Source: Oscillospiraceae bacterium (GTDB taxonomy: Bacteria > Bacillota > Clostridia > Oscillospirales > Ruminococcaceae). From it: a DNA stretch of 64,000 bases. A program made the position numbers and the translations under genes. The stretch lies in assembly GCA_009784825.1 (NCBI GenBank), contig WQXO01000003.1:1-64000 (forward strand), given 5' to 3'. Positions 26,696 to 35,159 of this stretch are shown piece after piece (position 1 is the stretch's first letter; every line of letters starts with the position of its first letter). Below the pieces are notes generated by a model. That model saw nothing but the letters and a program-made list of their open reading frames with translations. It was not told where the DNA came from and did not search any database.

Positions 26696-27963
26696 AATAT
26701 TATCAACCTTTCATATAATTCGTCAACGCTTAAGCTGTCGTTAAAAACTTCTATCACCGTGTCCTTCAAAGTGGTTATGCTGAATAGCTGTGTCGTAACA
26801 TCATGCACCGACTCGAAATCGGGATTGTATTCCCAGAATATAACCTCGTTCCCGTCATGGCTGACCGTAACCGTCACACTGCCGACCCATTCATCGGGAA
26901 AAATAAAAATATAATCGTTGTTGACGCTTAAATAAGAATAACACAGCCGTATCAGCCTGTCCGAGCTGTTAATATTGTACCAGATTACGGCACGCACACG
27001 CTCCTGCATACTCACTGCCAAGTCATACCCGGGGAAATCCGCATTCCCACCGACCTCGATTATCCCGTCACCGGTTACGTCCCGTGAATAAGCGTGTGTG
27101 GTATTGCTGTTGGGTCTTTTATCAAGCAGAATTAGATTTTCCTCCCTAAGCTGCTCATTCTCGGTATACACCGAATTGTTTAATCGGCTGCCCACCCAGC
27201 TTATCACGCTCGTGTTGCAGGAGTTGTCCGCCCTAAGATATTCAATAAACAATGCGGGGACTTCCTCACGAACAAACCCCGGTATAATCTTCAAATACTC
27301 CACCGCATCGGGATTAAGCTCGGTTCTGCCCAACGTCACGAACTTGTCCTCGCTCCATGCGGCGACATACGCCTCGGAAAGCCTTGCCGCACGGTCTTGC
27401 CGGATAATAAAAAGGCTGTTATGGTTTTCTTTATTAAAATCGTTAATTTCATAATACAGGCAGTTGTCTAACCGATAAACCTCCTCAGGGACACCCTCGT
27501 CCGAGAAAGCGACAACGCTGACGCCCTTTTCCGCCGCACTGAGTACCGAATAGCTGATAATTATATTCTCCCTGTCACTGTCACCTAAGGTCGAGAATTC
27601 CACCTTTTCTATGTCCATTGCGAAAAATGACAGCTCATATGTACATTCCCACCTGCCGTTGCGTTTTTCTAAAAAAGCCAGCCACACTGCGGGTTCTCCC
27701 ACTAATCCCGACGACTCGTAAAAAACCACTCCCTGTGACGGTTTTTCCTCCCTAAACACAAACGCCGAACGGTATTCCCCCGCCTTGGGGTATTTTAGAG
27801 TAATTCCCATCCCTTTGCTGTTGGTCAACGCACGATAAATCTCGCTCTGCTCGTCAGTGAGCTTAGGGGGGGAAATCAAGTCCTCTGCGGGAACAGTCAG
27901 CGTACACCCGGTTAAGAGAAAAACCGCCGCTAACATAACCGCAATCCTAATCCTGCTCTTCAT
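26692..27963 (-). CDS. Predicted lipoprotein upstream of the two-component system
   Basis: 423 aa from the ATG at 27963, which directly starts a signal peptide (MKSRIRIAVMLAAVFLLTGC). The lipobox is LLTG with Cys-20. The mature part is mixed alpha/beta with no recognised domain. It contains TGDGIIEVGG, a short repeat-protein-like Asp-rich turn. A longer frame upstream lacks a signal sequence and overlaps the neighbour. It overlaps the regulator by four bases. A role as sensor accessory is inference. Confidence 0.75.
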   Translation of the reverse strand: MKSRIRIAVMLAAVFLLTGCTLTVPAEDLISPPKLTDEQSEIYRALTNSKGMGITLKYPKAGEYRSAFVFREEKPSQGVVFYESSGLVGEPAVWLAFLEKRNGRWECTYELSFFAMDIEKVEFSTLGDSDRENIIISYSVLSAAEKGVSVVAFSDEGVPEEVYRLDNCLYYEINDFNKENHNSLFIIRQDRAARLSEAYVAAWSEDKFVTLGRTELNPDAVEYLKIIPGFVREEVPALFIEYLRADNSCNTSVISWVGSRLNNSVYTENEQLREENLILLDKRPNSNTTHAYSRDVTGDGIIEVGGNADFPGYDLAVSMQERVRAVIWYNINSSDRLIRLCYSYLSVNNDYIFIFPDEWVGSVTVTVSHDGNEVIFWEYNPDFESVHDVTTQLFSITTLKDTVIEVFNDSLSVDELYERLIIF

Positions 27964-28960
27964 AACTGTCGTCCGGAAATTCATCAAAGGTTTTTTCATC
28001 GTCATCTTCTTCATAGGGGAACTCGTCAAATATATCCTTGTATGTCCTTTCACGCTCCGCAACGGGAGTAAACACCTCATCAATTTCACTGTACGCCCCT
28101 CTTTTATTATTCTTATTAGAATTTTTAGACTTCTTGGTTTTCTTGGCAGACAATGCGTAAATCAACCAAAGAACCGCCAGTCCCTGTATAAAGAAATACA
28201 GCTCCGGCTTTAAAAAGCCGTTTTCCACATTCGGATTTAATAAAACGTCACGCACACTTACGTCGGCGGTGAAAGCATAAGCCACTCGTGCCAGCCCGTC
28301 CGAAAAAACCAATAGACAAGCCGAATAACCGTATATTAACATGAATATTGGGGAGCGTTTTGTCTGTGCCCGCAGGAACGCACGCCCGCAGGAAAGGAAA
28401 AACGCAGCCAAACCTAAGTGAATTATCAAAATTATTAACCGTGCCGACAAGTTGGCAATGTAAATTCGGGTCATAAACTCACTGCCGGCACTGAATACAT
28501 GGAATCCCGCCAGCAGAATAAACAACATCGCACACCAAGGCAGCAGCCTCTTCTTAGAAAAAATCACAACCCCTATGCCGATATAACACAAAGCCACCCC
28601 GACAAGGAGAGCGGTTTGGAAGAGATTCCCGCTCAGGAACAGGATTACCCCCTCATAAGCATATAGAAATCCCGTCGCCGCAAGGATTATTCCGCCAAAG
28701 CTCGCCGAACCCGAGGTCAACCGCTTAACGCCCCCTCGAGTCGCTCCACAATTGGTTTTCCTGTCGAATATTGCCAAAACAGCGAACAAGACCATCGAAA
28801 CGGCAAAAGCGACATAATAAGCCATGCTTAAAAAGCCGCCATCTAAGATAAAGAAACCGTTTTCCGGTTTAATCACCGTGGAATACTGTAAATAGCGGAT
28901 TATAAAACACAGGGGAAGCAATATTGCAAAAGAAACAGCGGTTTTCGACAGGGTTTTCAT
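27947..28960 (-). CDS. Polytopic membrane protein with acidic tail
   Basis: 337 aa. About eight hydrophobic helices fill residues 8-275. A basic loop (SAKKTKKSKNSNKNNKR) and a very acidic C-terminal tail (EEDDDEKTFDEFPDD) follow. No family recognised. First gene of the unit membrane protein - lipoprotein - response regulator - kinase, overlapping the lipoprotein gene by 17 nt. Divergent from spoIID. Confidence 0.75.
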   Translation of the reverse strand: MKTLSKTAVSFAILLPLCFIIRYLQYSTVIKPENGFFILDGGFLSMAYYVAFAVSMVLFAVLAIFDRKTNCGATRGGVKRLTSGSASFGGIILAATGFLYAYEGVILFLSGNLFQTALLVGVALCYIGIGVVIFSKKRLLPWCAMLFILLAGFHVFSAGSEFMTRIYIANLSARLIILIIHLGLAAFFLSCGRAFLRAQTKRSPIFMLIYGYSACLLVFSDGLARVAYAFTADVSVRDVLLNPNVENGFLKPELYFFIQGLAVLWLIYALSAKKTKKSKNSNKNNKRGAYSEIDEVFTPVAERERTYKDIFDEFPYEEDDDEKTFDEFPDDSYEEQD

Positions 28961-29044
28961 TATGGGTTGTCCTCATTTTCATTTATAAACATATAAATAG
29001 ATTATAACATAAATATTAGTGAATAGTCAAGGAGAATTTTAATA

Positions 29045-29971
29045 ATGAGAGAATATGTCATAATTATTCTGGTATTTGCGGTTTTGCTGTTCACCGTGCC
29101 GTTTTTGCCACTCGGGAGTATCTCGGCACAAGCACCCAATGCCGCTTCTTTCCCGGAAAAATTTACAATACTCTTAGAAAGCGGCAAAATTTTGGAAATG
29201 TCGGTCATTGATTATTTAACCGGCTGCCTCTTTGCCCAAATCCCTGTGAACTATAGCGAAAACGCCTTAAAAGCACAGGCAATCGCCGCACATACCTACG
29301 CCCTGCGATTAATCGCCTCAGGCGTAGCACTGTCCGACAGCCCCACCGAATGCCAGCCCTTTTTCACCGAGGAGAAAGCGAGGGAGCATTACGGGAGCGA
29401 ATACAACGCATATTACAGCAGGGTCAGGCGTGCCGCAGAATACGGTGCAAAGCGGGTAATTCTCCATTCCGGTGAACCCATTTATGCGGTATACCACAGC
29501 ATTTCTTCGGGGGTCACAAACACCGCAAGCACAGTATGGGGGAGGGATTACCCGTATCTTAAAAGTGTCGGCAGCTCGTGGGACAGAGAGCATGAGCATT
29601 ACCTATGCACCAACGAAATGACGACCGATTATATGCGGCTGTCGTTGTTGGAATACGACAAAACGCTGACCATGCCCGTCGATTATTCGCTGTGGTTCAC
29701 CGATGTCGTCAAAAACGATTACGGATACGTCATGTCGCTTAAAGCGGGTAGCACCCCTTTATCGGGAGGGGACATGTGGAGAATGTTCAACCTGCGTTCG
29801 ATTGCCTTTGAAATAACCTACAACGGCAACGCCTTTTCGATTGAAACGAGAGGGTTCGGGCATGGCGTGGGACTAAGCCAATACGGTGCGGAGGTCTTAT
29901 CGGGGAGGGGGTATTCCCCTGAGGAAATCCTGAAATATTACTACACAGGGGTTGAAATTATCGAATTATAA
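29045..29971 (+). CDS. spoIID: Stage II sporulation protein D
   Basis: 308 aa. Membrane-anchored lytic transglycosylase needed for engulfment. N-terminal helix (VIIILVFAVLLFTVPFLP) and SpoIID/LytB domain with KAQAIAAHTYALR, VYHSISSGVTNTASTVW and the C-terminal GFGHGVGLSQYGAEVL followed by ILKYYYTGVEI. AAGGAG precedes the ATG. Upstream CATATAAA could be part of a sigma-E box, but I am not confident. Single gene, followed 15 nt later by an apparently leaderless flavoprotein gene with its own promoter. Confidence 0.93.
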   Translation: MREYVIIILVFAVLLFTVPFLPLGSISAQAPNAASFPEKFTILLESGKILEMSVIDYLTGCLFAQIPVNYSENALKAQAIAAHTYALRLIASGVALSDSPTECQPFFTEEKAREHYGSEYNAYYSRVRRAAEYGAKRVILHSGEPIYAVYHSISSGVTNTASTVWGRDYPYLKSVGSSWDREHEHYLCTNEMTTDYMRLSLLEYDKTLTMPVDYSLWFTDVVKNDYGYVMSLKAGSTPLSGGDMWRMFNLRSIAFEITYNGNAFSIETRGFGHGVGLSQYGAEVLSGRGYSPEEILKYYYTGVEIIEL

Positions 29972-29980
29972 TGCTATAAT
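29952..29980 (+). promoter_or_regulatory. Promoter giving a leaderless flavoprotein transcript
   Basis: TTGAAA (29952-29957), 17 nt, TATAAT (29975-29980), then ACCCCC and the ATG at 29987. Initiation seven bases past the -10 box would fall on the A of the ATG. There is no Shine-Dalgarno. The -35 lies in the last codons of spoIID. Confidence 0.65.
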
Positions 29981-29986
29981 ACCCCC

Positions 29987-31240
29987 ATGAACACTTACGA
30001 CTTAATTATAATCGGCGGAGGTGCGGCGGGGGTATTCGCATCACTTAATTCAAAGCACAAGCGAATTCTCATAATCGAACGCAACACCTCCCTTATGAAA
30101 AAGCTCATGATTACGGGGAAAGGCAGGTGCAACCTCACTAATAACTGTGACGTTGAAACGGTTCTTCTTAATATCCCGAGGAATTCTGCGTTTATGCGGG
30201 GTGCATTGTCCCGCTTTACCCCTCATGACACGATTGCTTTTTTTGAAGAAATTGGTGTCCCGCTCAAAACCGAACGTGGTGGGCGGGTTTTTCCAATTTC
30301 CGACAAAAGCGGGGACGTTGTTAATGCATTAAAAAAACATCTCAACGCCGAAATCGTTACAGACCGTGCGAGGGAACTTATAATCGAGAGCGTTCCTGTA
30401 GGGGCGACCTGCGGTCGCCCGCAAATGGTTACGGGAGTGAAATGCGAAACCGCCACCTACTACTCTAAAAACGTCCTAATTTCAACAGGGGGCATGTCCT
30501 ACCCTAAGACCGGCTCAACCGGCGACGGTTACGAAATGGCACGAAAGGTCGGTCACAGCATTACACCGCTGAAACCCTCGCTTATCCCGCTGGAAACCGT
30601 CGAGGACTGCAGCTCCGTAATGGGGCTGTCACTCAAAAACGTCCGTTTAACACTTCTGAAAAACAACAAGGCGGTATTCTCCGAGCAAGGCGAAATGTTG
30701 TTTACCCACTTCGGCGTATCTGGACCCCTTGTACTCAGTGCAAGCTCGTATATCAGCGAACTGTCAACTATCCATTATCAACTGTCAATTGACTTCAAGC
30801 CCGCCCTTGACGAGAAAAAACTCGACACACGTATACTGCGGGATTTTAACGAAAACAAAAACAAGCAGTTCAAAAACTCGCTTAACGCATTATTACCCGA
30901 AAAGCTGATTGAATTATTTATAACACGTTCAAAAATCCCGCCCGACAAGCGGGTTAACGAGATTACCCGACAGGAACGTGAACGCCTCATATCACTGTTC
31001 AAGGATTTTCGATTGACCGTAAAATCATTCCGCCCGATTGAGGAGGCAGTCATAACCGATGGCGGTATTTCGGTCAAGGAAATCGACCCGAAAACCATGC
31101 AGTCGAAATTGGTGAAAGGGCTGTACTTCGCGGGGGAAATCATCGACGTTACAGGGTTTACGGGCGGGTTTAATCTGCAAATCGCTTTTTCAACCGCATA
31201 CACAGCTATATCATCGATTGACTTTTCACTTAACCCGTGA
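29987..31240 (+). CDS. HI0933-type NAD(P)/FAD-dependent oxidoreductase with two repeat insertions
   Basis: 417 aa. FAD-binding LIIIGGGAAGVFAS at the start, VLISTGGMSYPKTGSTGDGY in the middle and the C-terminal VTGFTGGFNLQIAFSTAYTA fit the HI0933/BaiN-like flavoprotein family. Substrate unknown. Residues ~138-145 (VGATCGRP) derive from a family A palindrome, and ~258-269 (LSTIHYQLSIDF) from a family B array, so both families sit in frame in one gene. Probably translated from a leaderless transcript. Confidence 0.93.
   Translation: MNTYDLIIIGGGAAGVFASLNSKHKRILIIERNTSLMKKLMITGKGRCNLTNNCDVETVLLNIPRNSAFMRGALSRFTPHDTIAFFEEIGVPLKTERGGRVFPISDKSGDVVNALKKHLNAEIVTDRARELIIESVPVGATCGRPQMVTGVKCETATYYSKNVLISTGGMSYPKTGSTGDGYEMARKVGHSITPLKPSLIPLETVEDCSSVMGLSLKNVRLTLLKNNKAVFSEQGEMLFTHFGVSGPLVLSASSYISELSTIHYQLSIDFKPALDEKKLDTRILRDFNENKNKQFKNSLNALLPEKLIELFITRSKIPPDKRVNEITRQERERLISLFKDFRLTVKSFRPIEEAVITDGGISVKEIDPKTMQSKLVKGLYFAGEIIDVTGFTGGFNLQIAFSTAYTAISSIDFSLNP
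30398..30421 (+). repeat. Family A palindrome in the HI0933-type gene
   Basis: GTAGGGGCGACCTGCGGTCG then CCCG, arms GGGCGACC/GGTCGCCC. Frame 1, VGATCGRP. Confidence 0.9.
30759..30793 (+). repeat. Family B array in the HI0933-type gene
   Basis: AACTGTCAACTATCCATTAT then CAACTGTCAATTGAC. Same orientation on the coding strand as the copy in scfB, and encodes a related peptide (LSTIHYQL here, LSTVHCQL there). Confidence 0.8.
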
Positions 31241-31246
31241 TATAAT
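31218..31246 (+). promoter_or_regulatory. Promoter of the HIT gene
   Basis: TTGACT (31218-31223), 17 nt, TATAAT (31241-31246), overlapping the end of the flavoprotein gene. AAAGGA follows in the leader. Confidence 0.7.
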
Positions 31247-31280
31247 TAATAGATTATAAATTAAATAAAGGATTGCTATT

Positions 31281-31625
31281 ATGAACAACTGCTTATTTTG
31301 TAAAATTATAAATAACGAAATCCCGTCAGAAAAAGTATACGAGGACGGGGAAATCTTGGCGTTTAAGGACATTAACCCTGCCGCACCCGTCCACATTTTA
31401 GTTATTCCAAAGAAGCATATCGACGGTGCGGATGAGCTAAATCAAGAGCACACCGAATTAATCGGGAAGCTGATTTTAACCGTGAAACACCTTGCAGAGG
31501 AGTATAATCTTGATAAGGGTTGGCGGATTGTCACTAATATCAAAGAACACGGCGGACAAACCGTAAGACACCTGCATTTCCACTTGCTCGGCGGCGGTCA
31601 ATTAGGCGACTTCGGGTTGCGTTAA
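31281..31625 (+). CDS. HIT family nucleotide-binding protein
   Basis: 114 aa, the HINT-like length. NCLFCKIINNEIPS at the start holds the zinc-type CxxC, and VRHLHFHLLGG (residues ~96-106) is the histidine triad. Likely a purine nucleoside phosphoramidase. AAAGGATTG precedes the ATG. Followed by a family C repeat and comEC. Confidence 0.95.
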   Translation: MNNCLFCKIINNEIPSEKVYEDGEILAFKDINPAAPVHILVIPKKHIDGADELNQEHTELIGKLILTVKHLAEEYNLDKGWRIVTNIKEHGGQTVRHLHFHLLGGGQLGDFGLR

Positions 31626-31683
31626 ATGAGGATTGATAAACGGACATGTAATAAATCAACGAAATCGTTTTTTCTGCCTTTAC

Positions 31684-31819
31684 CAAAACCACCCCGCCCT
31701 ACGGGCACCCCTCCAAAGAGGGGAATTGCCCGCTTCAAGACGGAAAGATGGTTTTTCGTTTGCAACCTGTCATCCCCTCCGTGGAGGGGTGGATGCGAAG
31801 CGGACGGGGTGGTTTTGGA
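31684..31819. repeat. Family C repeat between the HIT gene and comEC
   Basis: Begins CCAAAACCACCCCGCCCTAC with GGGCACCCCTCCAAAGAGGGG, then a less conserved stretch, then TTGCAACCTGTCATCCCCTC, CGTGGAGGGG and GGACGGGGTGGTTTTGG. The ends are inverted copies of each other (CCAAAACCACCCCG / CGGGGTGGTTTTGG). Short open frames across it look non-coding. Confidence 0.88.
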
Positions 31820-31844
31820 ACAGGCGGTGAATTAATACAACACT

Positions 31845-33632
31845 ATGAATATAGAACCTTTCAGTAAAACTAAAAATAAAGCCGCAGTCATCGGACTGTT
31901 TTATTTCTTCGTAATTGCAATGGCGTTTTGGCTGTTCGACGGCATAATCCACAAGAACGTCTACGAATTAGCGGGGCAGACGGTTCACGTTACAGGGGCG
32001 GTTACAGACATAACAGGTCATTCCCGTGACACCGCTTCGTATCAAGTAAACACCGAAATTAGCGGCGTTCGGGTAAACCTTGTTATGTTCGCTGAAAATA
32101 CCGACGCAAATCACGGCGACGTTATCGAATTCGAGGCAGTGCTTTTTAGATTACGTGACAATGCTAAATTTCCGGAACGCTCCTACAACTATTCTAAAGG
32201 AATTCTATTGGGGGCAGAGGCTGTGTCAGATGTAACAATAGTTAATTCTGCAAACAAAACCCCTGTTCACTATATTCGGGATTATAACACCTACATCAAA
32301 AGCAAAATAATGACAGCGTTCCCAAATGACAATGGCGGTTTATTATGTGCTGTTTTCTTAGGCGATAAGTCATTTATGTCAGATGACCTTTCCGACAATA
32401 TACGAACAGCGGGTGCGGCACATTACACGGCGGTGTCGGGGCTGCATATGACGATGATTACCCATATGTTTCTGCTTGTTTTCGCACTTACACCGTTCAG
32501 GAAAAACCGCTATGTTAAGTTTATATTTCTACTGATAACCGTAATTGTTTTAGCGATATTTTTCAACATGACAAAATCGTTTTTGCGTGCGGCGATTATG
32601 CTGATAATCGTTTACAGCGGCGAGGTGTTTTTACGAAAAGGAAACGTGTTTAATTCATTAGGCTTTGCGTTGTTAATAATATTAATCTTTGAGCCGTATG
32701 CCTGCTACGATGCGGGGCTGATTATGTCGTTTACGGGGACATACGGGGTAGGAGTAGTCGCTCCTACGTTATTACAAAAGCGTAAGTTTAATGTCATAAT
32801 CGAACAGCTTATAACTTCTACCTGTGCGGCTGTCTGTGTACTTCCTGCCGCCGCAATTTTCTTCAAGGGGACAAGTCTTCTCGCACCCATAACAAGTGTA
32901 TTATTTTTACCGTTTTTCACGATTGCGGCAGGCTCGTTAGTACTGTTCTTGATATTCGGCGGACACGCAGAAATATTCCTGTTTATCGCAGGCGTCATGT
33001 CACGAATTATGAACGGCATTATAAACACTCTCGGCTCAATAAATAAAGCGTGGGTTTCACTTGACTATGCCTTTATAAATTACTGGTTAATTCTTGCAGT
33101 CGTCACAATTGCGGTAATTTGGATTGTTTACAAAGAACCCGTTAAAACTGCAAAATCCGCTGTAATTACTATTTGCTGTCTTGCAATTATGATTTGCACA
33201 TATAACTTATTCTCGGCTGACCGAACATATATAGAAATCCATTCCGACAGTGTTCACGCACAGGTAATCATTCGGCAAAGCAATACCGAAACGATTATAA
33301 CAACATCAAGCAAGCCCGCCGAAAACACCATAAACCTCCCCGAATTAGACCAAGCGACCTACGACATTAACGGCAGATTTACTCTTGATGTCCGTGAAAA
33401 CGAACAACTGATTACTATTGACGATTATATGATACTGCTCACCCGTTCAGGGAATTCCCTCGCTTCCGGTGCAAATATAATCATCGCAAGCGGCTGGGTC
33501 AGAAACAAGCGGGAATTCAACAGCGAATATGTTGTGTATGTTTCAAAAAGTATGCTGATTGAATATGATTATGAACTAAGCCCGTATTACGAACCGGTTA
33601 TGTTAATATTAAAGGAAAACAATTATGAATGA
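31845..33632 (+). CDS. comEC: ComEC/Rec2 family DNA-uptake channel, short form
   Basis: 595 aa. N-terminal hydrophobic region and DUF4131-type soluble loop (~residues 40-130). The competence-domain signature AAHYTAVSGLHMTMI is at ~190. About nine helices follow to ~440, then a C-terminal soluble part of ~150 residues. The metallo-beta-lactamase domain of full-length ComEC (~750-800 aa) is absent or very reduced. No zinc-binding HxHxDH is visible. It overlaps holA by 8 nt, the classical comEC-holA order. Confidence 0.88.
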   Translation: MNIEPFSKTKNKAAVIGLFYFFVIAMAFWLFDGIIHKNVYELAGQTVHVTGAVTDITGHSRDTASYQVNTEISGVRVNLVMFAENTDANHGDVIEFEAVLFRLRDNAKFPERSYNYSKGILLGAEAVSDVTIVNSANKTPVHYIRDYNTYIKSKIMTAFPNDNGGLLCAVFLGDKSFMSDDLSDNIRTAGAAHYTAVSGLHMTMITHMFLLVFALTPFRKNRYVKFIFLLITVIVLAIFFNMTKSFLRAAIMLIIVYSGEVFLRKGNVFNSLGFALLIILIFEPYACYDAGLIMSFTGTYGVGVVAPTLLQKRKFNVIIEQLITSTCAAVCVLPAAAIFFKGTSLLAPITSVLFLPFFTIAAGSLVLFLIFGGHAEIFLFIAGVMSRIMNGIINTLGSINKAWVSLDYAFINYWLILAVVTIAVIWIVYKEPVKTAKSAVITICCLAIMICTYNLFSADRTYIEIHSDSVHAQVIIRQSNTETIITTSSKPAENTINLPELDQATYDINGRFTLDVRENEQLITIDDYMILLTRSGNSLASGANIIIASGWVRNKREFNSEYVVYVSKSMLIEYDYELSPYYEPVMLILKENNYE

Positions 33633-34638
33633 AGAAACCCTTTCAAAGGAACTCAAGCAAAATATAATTAAAAACCTCTATTTCCTCTACGGGAAAGAGG
33701 CGTATCTTGTCGATTTATATACCACACGAATTCTGAAAAAATGCTTAACCGAACAGGAATACGATTTCAATTTAATAAAGTTTTCGGGCAACCCCGAGCT
33801 TAATCAATTAAACGAAAGTGTACAAGCCGTTCCCGTATTCGCAGAAAAACGGGTAGTTGTTATAAATGATTTAGACATAGAAAAATTAGATAATGCCGCA
33901 TTAGATGACCTTATGAAAATCCTGTCAAGCATTCCCGAAACTACTGTAATCATCATCAGCATAACAGGGTTTGAAACAGATATAAAAAAAGCCAAAGTTA
34001 AGAAAGTTATAGCAATCGCAAATACCGTCGAATTCGAGAAGATGACTGAGGCGAAAACCGCCGACATGATTATGAAACGTGTCGCACGGTTGGGCTGTGT
34101 AATCTCGAAAGACAACGCCTCCTATATCGCACGGTTATGCCTTAGAAACCTCACATTAATCGGCAACGAAACGGATAAATTATGTGCTTATTTGAACTAT
34201 TCAGGTGAAATCACCCGAAAGGAAATTGAGCTGCTTATTACAAAACAGCTCGAAGCGGGAGTGTTCGCACTTGCCGCCGAAATCACCTCAAGGCGTGGAA
34301 CAGGTGCAATGCGGTTGTTAGACGAGTTAATTTCCCTCGGAAACCCGCCTGTTAATATTATGTCGGCGTTGTCAATCACATTTATCGATTTTTACCGTGC
34401 GAAATTGGGAATCAATTCCGGCAGAACCGCAGCAGAAATTGTCAGCGATTTCAACTATCCGAAAAATCGTGCATGGGCAGTCGGTAAGGCGATGGGGGCG
34501 GTTTCCCGCCAGTCGATTGTTCAAATCAGGCAGTGCGTTATTGTTTTATGTGATACCGATTATAAATTAAAATCCTCCCGTGTTGACGAGCGGATTATTA
34601 TGGAACGTGCAATTGCGGAGTTATTGATGTTATGTTAA
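33625..34638 (+). CDS. holA: DNA polymerase III subunit delta
   Basis: 337 aa, normal length. Clamp-loader delta. NLYFLYGKEAYLVDLYTTRI at the start and the downstream AAA+-like and collar regions (VVINDLDIEKLDN; ALAAEITSRRGTGAMRLLDEL; IVQIRQCVIVLCDTDYKLKSS) fit the family. Starts within the comEC end (8-nt overlap) and overlaps rnmV by 7 nt. Confidence 0.92.
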   Translation: MNEETLSKELKQNIIKNLYFLYGKEAYLVDLYTTRILKKCLTEQEYDFNLIKFSGNPELNQLNESVQAVPVFAEKRVVVINDLDIEKLDNAALDDLMKILSSIPETTVIIISITGFETDIKKAKVKKVIAIANTVEFEKMTEAKTADMIMKRVARLGCVISKDNASYIARLCLRNLTLIGNETDKLCAYLNYSGEITRKEIELLITKQLEAGVFALAAEITSRRGTGAMRLLDELISLGNPPVNIMSALSITFIDFYRAKLGINSGRTAAEIVSDFNYPKNRAWAVGKAMGAVSRQSIVQIRQCVIVLCDTDYKLKSSRVDERIIMERAIAELLMLC

Positions 34639-35159
34639 AAATAAAACAGGCAATCATAGTCGAGGGGCGTTATGACAAAGCTGTCCTTGAAAATATAATC
34701 GACGCTGTGATTATCCCCGTGAACGGCTTCGGGATTTATAAGGACAAGCATACGCTTAATTTAATTAAACGATACGCTCAGGAAACCGGAATTATCATAT
34801 TAACCGATTCGGATAATGCGGGTCGGCAAATCAGGAATTATATCAAAAACTATTTGCCGAAGGATTGTGAAATTATTGATATTTACGTTCCGAATTTACA
34901 CGAAGTCGAGGACACAAATGCCGATGTTTTACGGAAAATATTCACCGAATTCAAAACCGATAACAAATCGAACAACCCCGCCATTACCCGTGAAAGATTA
35001 TTCGATGACGGTTTAATCGGTTCTGCGAATTCTGCCGAAAAACGCAAGGCGTTATTAAAACAAATGAACCTGCCCGAAAACCTGTCCACCGCACAATTAA
35101 TTAATGTTCTTAATCTGTACGATATAAAGGAATATGAAAAATGGTATTCTCAAGTTTAA
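34632..35159 (+). CDS. rnmV: Ribonuclease M5
   Basis: 175 aa. Toprim nuclease that matures 5S rRNA in Firmicutes. The Toprim Glu is in AIIVEGRYDKAVL (~residues 8-20), and the DxD-type motif is ILTDSDNAGRQIRNYI (~residues 56-71). The C-terminal domain (RERLFDDGLIG) follows. Overlaps holA and, by 19 nt, the MBOAT gene. Confidence 0.9.
   Translation: MLKIKQAIIVEGRYDKAVLENIIDAVIIPVNGFGIYKDKHTLNLIKRYAQETGIIILTDSDNAGRQIRNYIKNYLPKDCEIIDIYVPNLHEVEDTNADVLRKIFTEFKTDNKSNNPAITRERLFDDGLIGSANSAEKRKALLKQMNLPENLSTAQLINVLNLYDIKEYEKWYSQV

Noticed and set aside
31626-31835. Two overlapping short plus-strand frames after the HIT gene
   Set aside because: They lie in a family C repeat. The encoded peptides follow the repeat and not a protein family, and the same sequence elsewhere is not open.
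32748-32767. GTAGGAG/CTCCTAC palindrome inside comEC as another family A insertion
   Set aside because: The encoded GVGVVAPT fits the normal spacing of the ComEC membrane region (SFTGTYGVGVVAPTLL), so nothing seems inserted. The core differs from the GGGG-type arms, though it remains a weak possibility.
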